Of a stretch of DNA of 64,000 nucleotides, positions 57,300 to 64,000 are shown in pieces. The DNA lies in NCBI RefSeq assembly GCF_030709675.1, contig NZ_JAUZQD010000004.1, forward strand, positions 1-64,000, in the 5' to 3' direction. A model generated the notes under the pieces. It was not told the origin of the DNA. It saw nothing but the letters and a program-made list of their open reading frames with translations, and searched no databases. The position numbers and the translations under genes were made by a program. Origin of the DNA: Symbioplanes lichenis. Lineage in GTDB: Bacteria > Actinomycetota > Actinomycetes > Mycobacteriales > Micromonosporaceae. Each line of letters begins with the position of its first letter. The stretch's first letter is position 1.

Positions 57300-58645
57300 C
57301 AGGCGGCTCGGCAGGTCGCGCCGGCCGGGTCGGGCTGCCAGCACGGGATCTTGAGCTCGTCCATGATCTTGTTGAGCTCGGTGGCCTGCGCGTCGAGCAC
57401 CTGCTGCACCGGCTTGCCGTCGAGGCAGATCTCCTTGAAGCAGTTCTTGAAGATCTGGCCGACCTCGCCGTCCCGGGCGCCCAGGCCCACCGGCGGCAGC
57501 GACAGGATCGCATTCTCGGCGTCGCGCTGCTTGCTGACCGCGCCCTCGGCCAGTGCCACCGCCCCGGGCAGGTCACCGGGGATCTGCGCGTTGGTGACCG
57601 GGAAGAACGAGTTGGCCTTGAGCACGTCCACCTGCACCTCGGGCGTGGTGAGCGCCTTGATGACCTCCTTGGCCTTGTCGGCCTCGGGCGCGCCCTCGGG
57701 GATGCCCAGCCCGGCGAGCACGAGCATGTAGCCGAGCCCCTTCGGCCCGCTCGGCGCCGGCACCATGAGCCAGTCGTCCGGCTTCGCCGTGGGCGCGCCG
57801 ACCAGCCGCGCCACGTGGTCGAACCCGACGAGCACCTCACCCCGCTCCAGCGGCTCCTGCAGGTTGTCGTAGTTCGTCGAGGCCGTCGCGGCCTGGGCCC
57901 AGAGCTCCTTCATGTACGTCCACGCGGTCACCGCCTCGGGACTGCGGAACGTGGTGATCTGCCCGCCGGTGAAACTGGGCAGCAGGAAGCCCTGGAAGAA
58001 CCGGTGGTAGAGCCCCTTGACCCCGGCCGGGATCCCGAAGACCGCCTTGTTGCCGTTGCCCGCGCGCGCCGCCGTCATCCAGTCGAGCAGCTGGTCGTAC
58101 GTGAGCTTGGTGACGTCCACCCCGGACGGCAGCCACTGCAAAGCCTTCTTGTTCACCGCGAGCACATAGCTGGCCTGCATCCACGGCACGTACTTGGTCG
58201 TCGGCCCGCCCAGCTTGGCCAGGTCCGTCGTGTCGGTCGCGAAGCCCCGGTCGCCCAGCTCCCCGAGCACGTCGTCGAGGTCGATCAGCCGGTCCTTGTG
58301 CTGCGCCAGGTCGCCGTGCAGGGCGCCGACCAGGCTCACCTGCACCTTCCCGGCGTCCACCTGCGTCTGCAGCGTGGACGAGAAGATGCCGGTCTCCACC
58401 TGGTTGAAGGCGACCTTCTCGCCGGTCACCCGCTTGCTGAGAATCTCCTCGAACCGCTGCCGCTCCTCGACCGGGCTGAACTGGTTCGACATGAGCGTGA
58501 CGGACCCCTCGCCGCCCTCGGCCCCGCTCGTCGAAACGCCCCCGCAGGCCCCGAGCAGCGGCGCGGCGGCAACCCCGGCCCCGAGCGTCAGCAGCGAACG
58601 CCGGCTGAGCCCCTGAGTGATGTCCAATCCGGTACGGCGCGTCAT
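57299..58645 (-). CDS. sugar ABC transporter substrate-binding lipoprotein
   Basis: 448 residues. The N-terminus SRRSLLTLGAGVAAAPLLGAC is a twin-arginine lipoprotein signal with the acylated cysteine near residue 34. The body is a two-lobed CUT1 binding protein (RFEEILSKRVTG; YVPWMQASYVLAVNKKAL; AVFGIPAGVKGLYHRFFQGF). It is the first gene of the SBP-permease-permease-ATPase operon, whose genes all touch or overlap. The ATG is preceded by AGGGG. No regulator or glycosidase is adjacent, so the sugar cannot be guessed. Confidence 0.92.
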   Translation of the reverse strand: MTRRTGLDITQGLSRRSLLTLGAGVAAAPLLGACGGVSTSGAEGGEGSVTLMSNQFSPVEERQRFEEILSKRVTGEKVAFNQVETGIFSSTLQTQVDAGKVQVSLVGALHGDLAQHKDRLIDLDDVLGELGDRGFATDTTDLAKLGGPTTKYVPWMQASYVLAVNKKALQWLPSGVDVTKLTYDQLLDWMTAARAGNGNKAVFGIPAGVKGLYHRFFQGFLLPSFTGGQITTFRSPEAVTAWTYMKELWAQAATASTNYDNLQEPLERGEVLVGFDHVARLVGAPTAKPDDWLMVPAPSGPKGLGYMLVLAGLGIPEGAPEADKAKEVIKALTTPEVQVDVLKANSFFPVTNAQIPGDLPGAVALAEGAVSKQRDAENAILSLPPVGLGARDGEVGQIFKNCFKEICLDGKPVQQVLDAQATELNKIMDELKIPCWQPDPAGATCRAA

Positions 58646-58760
58646 CGTCGACCCCTCCCGTCATGACCTCTATGGGCCACAATCTATGGCACGACCCGGG
58701 AGAGTGCGCTCGTTACGTCACCGAAACGATACCTGATGATCCACTCAGGACTGCCCGCTC

Positions 58761-59645
58761 GTGCCTTCACGGCGGCCGCGGACGTTCTACGCTCGCTTCC
58801 GGGGCCGGCCCTCGGCGCACTCCCCGTTCGATGCCTATGGCCGCCGCCTGCCCGATCCTGCACACAATCTCCACCAAACCGACGCCGGCGCGGGCTTGGA
58901 TGATCGGGTGGATCAGATCGCGTACATGGACACCGCCGCGGCCACGCCGATCGGCACCGCCTACAAGCAGCACTTCGCCGCCCGGCTGGACCTGCGCGCC
59001 GGTCACACCGTGGTGGATCTGGGCTGCGGCCCGGGCACGGACCTGGGCCGCCTCGCCGCAGCAACGCCCGGCGGCAGAGTGATCGGCATCGACCGCGACC
59101 CGCGCATGCTCGCCGAGGCCCGGCGCCGCCACCCGACCGCCGAGGTCCACGAGAGCGACCTGCACGCCCTGCCGTTGCCGGACGCCGGCGCCGATCGAGC
59201 CCGCACCGACCGCGTCCTGCAACACGTCGACGATCCGGCCCGCGTGCTCGCCGAGGCGCGTCGCGTCCTGCGCCCGGGCGGGCTGCTGGGCCTGGCCGAG
59301 CCGGACTGGGACACGCTCGCCGTCGCCGACGAGGATCTGGTCACCAGCCGCGCCTTCGCCCGCTTCGTCGCCGGCCGGGTGCGGAACGCGGCAATCGGGC
59401 GCGACCTCGTCCGCCTGTGCGTCGCAGCCGGTTTCGAGGTCCGGAATGTGACACCGGTGCCTGTCCTGTTCCGCGACTTCGCGACGGCGGACGCCATCCT
59501 GGGCCTGCGTCGTAACGCGGACCGGGCGGTCGCCGCTGGTGCGCTGGCCGGACCGGCCGCCGCCACCTGGGTGGCACGCCAGGAGCGTGGCCCGGTCGTC
59601 GCCGGGTTCACGTGCTACATGGTGATCAGCGCCGCGGGCGGCTGA
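58761..59645 (+). CDS. class I SAM-dependent methyltransferase
   Basis: The conserved region begins at DRVDQIAYMDTAAATP and includes SAM motif I VVDLGCGPGTDL, motif II IGIDRDPRML and RVLRPGGLLGLAEP. The C-terminal part contains FEVRNVTPVPVLF, like methyltransferases acting on natural products or quinones. From 58761 (GTG) the protein would have 294 residues, but the first 45 are not family-like. Starts at 58908 (GTG) or 58926 (ATG) give the usual length and are as likely. No operon partner is apparent; 59646-59901 downstream shows no feature I can name. Confidence 0.8.
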   Translation: MPSRRPRTFYARFRGRPSAHSPFDAYGRRLPDPAHNLHQTDAGAGLDDRVDQIAYMDTAAATPIGTAYKQHFAARLDLRAGHTVVDLGCGPGTDLGRLAAATPGGRVIGIDRDPRMLAEARRRHPTAEVHESDLHALPLPDAGADRARTDRVLQHVDDPARVLAEARRVLRPGGLLGLAEPDWDTLAVADEDLVTSRAFARFVAGRVRNAAIGRDLVRLCVAAGFEVRNVTPVPVLFRDFATADAILGLRRNADRAVAAGALAGPAAATWVARQERGPVVAGFTCYMVISAAGG

Positions 59646-59901
59646 TGCGGCCGCAGCCGGACGACGCGGTCGAAGTCGGCTGTCCGGAACAGCTCCGCGG
59701 CCGCCCGGCGGAGGGCCGAGACCAGCCGTCGCGCGAATCTCCTCGGCGGAGGAAACCGCCTGCCGTCATGAACAACGCCGACCCGCGGAGGGCCCCGCCG
59801 ATCGACAGCACGCCGAATCGAGTCACGCCCACACCGGATTCTCGGCCGCCGACCTGGGTGCCGCAAGAGCGTCCGGGCGGGCCGGCCGTCACACTGGGGG
59901 C

Positions 59902-60660
59902 ATGGATCGAGATCTTCGGGCGGCCCGTGAGCTCGCCGCGGACCTCGCCGTCCGGGCCGGGCGGCTGCAGTTGGAGCGGCGGGACACGCTCAAGGTGGGC
60001 GCACCCAAGGCGCACGTCAACGACGTCGTCTCGGACGTCGACATCGCCAGCGAGAAGCTCATCGTGGACGCACTCTCCGAAGCGTGGCCGGAGGATGCGG
60101 TCCAGGCCGAGGAGGGGCACGGGCGGGAGGGGACGACCGGCTGGAAGTGGGTGGTCGATCCGCTCGACGGCACCCGCAACTACATCAGCCGTACGGGCCC
60201 CTGGTCGGTCTGCGTCGCGCTCTACCACGGCGACGAGCCCCGGGTCGCCGTCGTGTACGAGCCGGTGGCCGGGGAGACGTTCAGTGCCGTCGCCGGCGCC
60301 GGGGCTCGGCTGAACGGTGAGCCGCTCACGGTGGAGGGCGGGCCGTCGCTCGAGAAGGCGCTGATCGGGGTCAGTTTCCAGCCCAACCCGGCCACCAAGG
60401 AGCGGGCGGGCAAGGTGATCCGGGAGCTGCTGCCCCGCGCCGGGGACATCCGGCGGCTGCCGGCCGCGCTCAACCTGGTGTACCAGGCGGCCGGGCGGCT
60501 CGACGGCGGGCTGGCGCTCGACACGTTCCTGTGGGACATCGCCGCCGGCGCGCTGATCGCGAGGGAGGCCGGCGTCGTCCTCAACGACTACTCGACCGAG
60601 CTCACCGTCGGCGCCGCCCCCGCGTTGTGGGAGGAACTCCGGGCAGCGGTCACGATCTGA
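59902..60660 (+). CDS. inositol monophosphatase-family phosphatase
   Basis: 252-residue magnesium-dependent phosphatase. The metal site motifs are VDPLDGTRNY (about residue 87), the first acidic pair in AEEGHGREG, and LWDIAAGALIAREAG at the C-terminus. Family members hydrolyse inositol phosphate, histidinol phosphate or related sugars; histidinol-phosphatase is common for such single-copy actinobacterial forms, but no his gene is nearby. CACACT lies six bases before the ATG, a probable leaderless start. The VOC gene starts 26 bases later. Confidence 0.9.
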   Translation: MDRDLRAARELAADLAVRAGRLQLERRDTLKVGAPKAHVNDVVSDVDIASEKLIVDALSEAWPEDAVQAEEGHGREGTTGWKWVVDPLDGTRNYISRTGPWSVCVALYHGDEPRVAVVYEPVAGETFSAVAGAGARLNGEPLTVEGGPSLEKALIGVSFQPNPATKERAGKVIRELLPRAGDIRRLPAALNLVYQAAGRLDGGLALDTFLWDIAAGALIAREAGVVLNDYSTELTVGAAPALWEELRAAVTI

Positions 60661-60685
60661 CCGCAATGGCCGTCAGGCTGGGGCC

Positions 60686-61063
60686 ATGACTGCTACGTGG
60701 AAGATCGAGCTCGTCCCCGTCCCGGTCACCGACGTGGACCGGGCCAAGGAGTTCTACGTCCGGATCGGCTTCGCCGCCGACCATGACCGGCAGGTGCGCG
60801 AGGGCCTGCGCTTCGTGCAGCTCACGCCGCCCGGCTCGGCGTGCTCCATCGTGATCGGCGAGGGCATCACCGGCAAGACGCCCGGCACGCAGGAGATCCA
60901 GGTCGTGGTGCCGGACGCCGAGATCGCGCGCAAGCAGCTGGTGGAGGCCGGTGTCGAGGCGAGCGAGATCGACGATCAGCCGTGGGGGCACTTCGTGTAC
61001 TTCAAGGACCCCGACGGCAACAGCTGGTCTCTGCAAGCCATCGATCACCGGCCGCAAGGTTAA
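60686..61063 (+). CDS. VOC (glyoxalase/bleomycin-resistance) family protein
   Basis: 125 residues, two beta-alpha-beta-beta-beta units. Typical segments are VPVPVTDVDRAKEFYVRIGF at the start and WGHFVYFKDPDGNSW at the end, the latter with the conserved glutamate-like position near the metal site replaced by D. It may bind or modify a small molecule; no substrate is evident. CAGGCT lies six bases before the ATG. The TTAA at its end is shared with the convergent hydrolase stop. Confidence 0.88.
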   Translation: MTATWKIELVPVPVTDVDRAKEFYVRIGFAADHDRQVREGLRFVQLTPPGSACSIVIGEGITGKTPGTQEIQVVVPDAEIARKQLVEAGVEASEIDDQPWGHFVYFKDPDGNSWSLQAIDHRPQG

Positions 61064-62877
61064 GACGACACCGGCAGGGAGATCTGCGAGACGCCCGTGC
61101 GGACACCGACCACGGTGCCCGCCGGGTAGCGCAGCGTGTGGTCACGGTCGGTCGAGATCAGCACGACGCCGATCCGGTGGCCGGCCGCGAACACGTGGTC
61201 CTGGGTCTGCAGCTCCCACCGGAAGGTGTAGGGCTGCCCCGCGCGGATCGGCGTCGTCACGGCCGGCGAGAGGCGGTTGCGCACGTCCGTCCACCCGTGG
61301 GACACAATTTCGTACGGCGTGGATGCCGTCACGTACTCCCGCTGCGCGAAGCAGCCGGGGTCGCCCTCGATGCCCGCCCCGATGCAGTCCTGCGTGGGCA
61401 GCGTCCGGATGCCCGCGTACCGGTCCGCCGTCCCGTAGTCCACCAGCAGGGCCGTCAGGTACGGCGAGTCGCCGGTCAGGTCGGCCCGCACCCTGATCGT
61501 CGGCGTCCCGGAGAGCCGCAGCGGCGACTTCAGCGGGGCAGTGACATAGGCGAGCCGGTTCGGATCCGCGCTTTCCGGTGCGGAGACCAGATCGGCTGCC
61601 GTACGCGCGGGATCGTCGGCGAAGGTCTCCCGCACCGCCGGCCCGGCCCCCAGCGTCCCGCCGGCGCCCAGCGCGAAGGTCCTGCTGGACGGAGCCGGCC
61701 ACTTCCGTGAGGTCTGCCAGACGTTCGGGGCGGTTTCGACGTCGGCGATCGGCTCCCGCATGATCCCCGTGTCGATCTTGTAGAGCCACTGGTCGAACCA
61801 GCGGTTCAACGTCTCGAGCCAGACCTGGCGCCGCACGACGAACGCGTCGGTGTGCGGGCCCTGGTGCCACCAGATCTTGCGCGGCACGCCCGCCTTCCCC
61901 AGCGCGTCCCACCACTGCCCGGTCTGCAGGGTCCGCACGTTGTCGTCGTGCAGCCCGTGCACCAGGAACACACTCGCCCGCACCTTGGACGCGTTCTTCA
62001 CGTAGTTGCGCTCGTCCCAGAAGGCGTTGTAGTCGCCGGTCACCCGGTCCTGGTCACGCTCCAGCGACGCCATCACGTCCGCACACACCTCCGGGTTCTC
62101 CCGGGTGAGCACGGCCTTGGCCAGCACGTCGGTGTCCTCGCCCTGGAAGCCGCCGGGCGCGACCACGCCGCCGTTCGCGCGGTAGTAGTCGTACCAGCTC
62201 GAGATGCCCGCGATGGGCACGATCGTCTCCAGGCCCCGCACACCGGTGGCCGCCACGGCGTTGGGCAGCGTGGCGTTGTAGGAGACCCCGATCATTCCCG
62301 TACGCCCGGAGGACCACGAGGCCCGTACCGGCGCACCGGCGGCGTCGACCCCGCGCGCGCGACCGTTGAACCAGTCCACGACCGCCTTCATGCCGAGCGT
62401 CTCGTTGCGCCCGCCGGAGGTGGGACAGCCGGTGGAGCCGCCGGTGCCGAGGCTGTCCGCGAAGGCCACCGCGTAGCCCCGGGGTACGAAGTAGTTGTCC
62501 AGGTATCCCGAGAAGACGATCTCGGGATCCGCGGTCGACGCCGCCAGCGACCGGGAGCCGGCGCCGCGGTCGATGTCGTCGTGGTTCGGCACGTCGTTGA
62601 GGCCGGCGTAGTACGGGCTCGGCTGGAAGATCACGGGGATCGGGCCGGTCGCCTCGCGCGGGCGGATGATGCGGACGGCCACCCGATCGGGTTGTCCGTC
62701 GGCGTCGCTGTCCACGGGAGCCTGAACCCAGACCTGCTCACGGATGGCCTGGGTGTAGTCGTAGATGGGCTGGGTTCCGGTGGCCGGTCCGGCCGGGGGC
62801 GCTGCCGCCGCGGGGGACACAGCCGTCAGGGAAACGGTCACTGCTGCGAGGAGGATCGTCGTCCGCCTGGGATGCAT
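61060..62877 (-). CDS. secreted X-Pro dipeptidyl-peptidase (S15/CocE-NonD) family hydrolase
   Basis: 605 residues with a Sec signal peptide (TTILLAAVTVSLTAVSPAAA). An alpha/beta-hydrolase domain carries the nucleophile in GMIGVSYNATL (about residue 200), a later aspartate in FLVHGLHDDNV and the histidine in WWHQGPHTD. The C-terminal jelly-roll starts near residue 440 (SPLRLSGTPTIRVRADL). It probably releases dipeptides or acyl groups outside the cell. The ATG is the only start with the signal. It is divergent from the SGNH hydrolase gene. Confidence 0.9.
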   Translation of the reverse strand: MHPRRTTILLAAVTVSLTAVSPAAAAPPAGPATGTQPIYDYTQAIREQVWVQAPVDSDADGQPDRVAVRIIRPREATGPIPVIFQPSPYYAGLNDVPNHDDIDRGAGSRSLAASTADPEIVFSGYLDNYFVPRGYAVAFADSLGTGGSTGCPTSGGRNETLGMKAVVDWFNGRARGVDAAGAPVRASWSSGRTGMIGVSYNATLPNAVAATGVRGLETIVPIAGISSWYDYYRANGGVVAPGGFQGEDTDVLAKAVLTRENPEVCADVMASLERDQDRVTGDYNAFWDERNYVKNASKVRASVFLVHGLHDDNVRTLQTGQWWDALGKAGVPRKIWWHQGPHTDAFVVRRQVWLETLNRWFDQWLYKIDTGIMREPIADVETAPNVWQTSRKWPAPSSRTFALGAGGTLGAGPAVRETFADDPARTAADLVSAPESADPNRLAYVTAPLKSPLRLSGTPTIRVRADLTGDSPYLTALLVDYGTADRYAGIRTLPTQDCIGAGIEGDPGCFAQREYVTASTPYEIVSHGWTDVRNRLSPAVTTPIRAGQPYTFRWELQTQDHVFAAGHRIGVVLISTDRDHTLRYPAGTVVGVRTGVSQISLPVSS

Positions 62878-62934
62878 GCCCTACCCTATCGTCCGGCATC
62901 GATCGTCGGGTCCCGTCGCAAAGGAGCGCCACCC

Positions 62935-64000
62935 TTGTCCGGTACGGATCACGGGCACGCCCGCCGCACGGTGGTGTTCGCCGTCGCGCTCACCCTGTTG
63001 CTGCTGGTGGCCCGGTCGGGCTCCCCCGCTCCGGTGCTCTACGTGGCGCTGATCTTCTTCGTCATCACGGCCACCCTGTGGATCCGCGGGCAGTACCTCG
63101 ACAGCCTCGATCACGCCCAGTGGATCCTGCCGCGGAAAGCCGGCGTGGTCCTGGGCGTCGCGGCGGTCGCGTTGCTCGCGTCGTACCTCGTCCTGCACAG
63201 CGGCGGCACCGCGCTGGCCGGGGTCCTGGTGCTCTACTTCCTGGCGGGCTCGGGGCTCATGTGGCTGCGCCAGTCCCGCCGCGCCGAGCCGTACCGGCTG
63301 AAGTGGGGTTTGATCCTGCTCGGCGCCGGGGCGGGGCTGGGCCTGGCCGGGCTGATCGTGCTCGGCCGCGGATCGGGCACCGCGTGGGTGGTCCTGGAGC
63401 TCGTGCTGCTCGGGGCGGCGTTCCTGCTCCTGCTCCCGGTCGGCCTGGTGATCGTCGCGGAGTCCGCGGTCCGCCGGATGTGCGCCGGTCCGCGTCGCGA
63501 TCGGATCCGTGCGGGCGCCGCCGGGATCCTTCTCTACGGCGGCGCGCTGGGCGTCGTGTGGGCCCTCACCCGCTCGCCGTGGCTGCTGGGCGCGCTGATC
63601 GTCCTGGCGCTGCTCGTGATCGCGATGACGTCGATGACCCAGGCGGACGTCGCGGCGGTGATGTGTGTGATCGCGCTGCTCGGCGTCACGCCGCTGCCCG
63701 CCGACGTGCCGCCGGAGCTGGCGCCGAACCGCGACGCGAGCCGGCTGCTGGTCGCGTTCGGCGACTCCTACATGTCCGGCGAGGGCGCCTCCACCTATTA
63801 CCGCGGCACCGACGAGGGCGGGGGCAACCAGTGCCGCCGCTCCCCCACCGCCTGGTCCGCGCTGGCCGGGCAGCAGCGCCCCTTCGACCGCGTCGAGTTT
63901 CTGGCCTGCTCCGGGGCCAAGACCCTCAACATCCAGACCCCCACCCTCGATGTACGCGCCGGAGCGCCGGCCCCGGAACCGCAGGACGGCGAGCCGGGTA
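62935..64000 (+). CDS. membrane-anchored SGNH/GDSL-type hydrolase, cut by the window end
   Basis: The frame runs from a TTG at 62935 (AAGGAG eight bases upstream) to the window end, 355 codons without stop. Residues 12-250 form about eight hydrophobic helices in pairs (VVFAVALTLLLLVAR, VLYVALIFFVITATLWI, AGVVLGVAAVALLASYLVL and more). At residue 272 an SGNH block I begins (VAFGDSYMSGEGAS), where the serine is the nucleophile, followed by CRRSPTAW and VEFLACSGA. The enzyme part should face outward and act on lipids or acylated sugars. The 3' part is missing. Polytopic anchoring before a GDSL lipase is unusual. Confidence 0.8.
   Translation, partial: MSGTDHGHARRTVVFAVALTLLLLVARSGSPAPVLYVALIFFVITATLWIRGQYLDSLDHAQWILPRKAGVVLGVAAVALLASYLVLHSGGTALAGVLVLYFLAGSGLMWLRQSRRAEPYRLKWGLILLGAGAGLGLAGLIVLGRGSGTAWVVLELVLLGAAFLLLLPVGLVIVAESAVRRMCAGPRRDRIRAGAAGILLYGGALGVVWALTRSPWLLGALIVLALLVIAMTSMTQADVAAVMCVIALLGVTPLPADVPPELAPNRDASRLLVAFGDSYMSGEGASTYYRGTDEGGGNQCRRSPTAWSALAGQQRPFDRVEFLACSGAKTLNIQTPTLDVRAGAPAPEPQDGEPG

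Noticed and set aside
55648..57840. 730-codon frame containing the MalG-type permease
   Set aside because: Residues before the ATG at 56454 are out-of-frame readings of the MalF-type permease and binding-protein genes.
59615..59866. Possible small minus-strand gene between the methyltransferase and phosphatase genes
   Set aside because: Arg/Pro-rich composition, no ribosome site and overlap with the methyltransferase 3' end.

Overview
The window is about 72% GC by eye. It uses GTG and TTG starts freely, chains genes with 4-base stop/start overlaps, and has many start codons with almost no leader. These traits, with the protein families present, point to a high-GC actinomycete; I lean to a Micromonosporaceae/Actinoplanes-like chromosome, but only from general resemblance. 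I see no rRNA, tRNA, CRISPR array or intact mobile element.

Layout. 97-8909 (all minus strand) is a nitrate-assimilation cluster. It runs from a uroporphyrinogen-III-synthase/winged-helix fusion through a sirohydrochlorin-chelatase-like protein, NasA, NirB and NirD to the transporter NarK. A GlnR-box-like element lies in front of it. 9269-20380 holds threonine synthase, Hsp20 (behind a CIRCE-like element), a TPR/GGDEF protein whose catalytic domain is split by a repeat array, a discoidin-domain membrane protein, a DUF5995 protein, a MatB-like acyl-CoA synthetase and a GH36 alpha-galactosidase. 20395-23873 is a three-gene unit: a holin-like membrane protein, a small unknown protein, and an HD-domain plus Hsp90-type ATPase protein. 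It is the best candidate for an undescribed system. 23985-27135 is a drug-efflux/thioredoxin-reductase-like pair with a divergent XRE-cupin regulator. 27128-31480 has a TAXI lipoprotein beside a two-component system, then a LexA-like repressor with a palindromic operator. 31677-34684 encodes secreted carbohydrate-related proteins.

35022-40945 is a complete LivKHMGF-type ABC operon with a divergent LacI regulator. 41327-43648 is a divergent citrate-synthase pair sharing a palindromic operator; one member carries its own DNA-binding domain. 43830-45479 is a secreted amidase. 45493-49680 is a sugar/polyol catabolic operon (oxidoreductase, DUF993 aldolase-like protein, isomerase) with a second divergent LacI regulator. 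Its operator core, AAGCGCTT, also occurs twice in front of the Liv operon, so the two loci may share a regulon. 49659-54584 carries assorted small genes, an aldo/keto reductase, a transposase-like remnant, an SDR/AraC divergent pair and a methyltransferase. 54581-58645 is a four-gene CUT1-type sugar ABC operon. The end holds a methyltransferase, an inositol-phosphatase-like enzyme, a VOC protein, an S15-type hydrolase and the start of a membrane-anchored SGNH hydrolase that runs off the window.

A striking overall trait is the number of short tandem arrays (18, 21, 24, 27, about 34, 96 and 114 bp). Most have a period divisible by three. They lie both between genes and inside reading frames (NirD leader, GGDEF domain, LivM tail).
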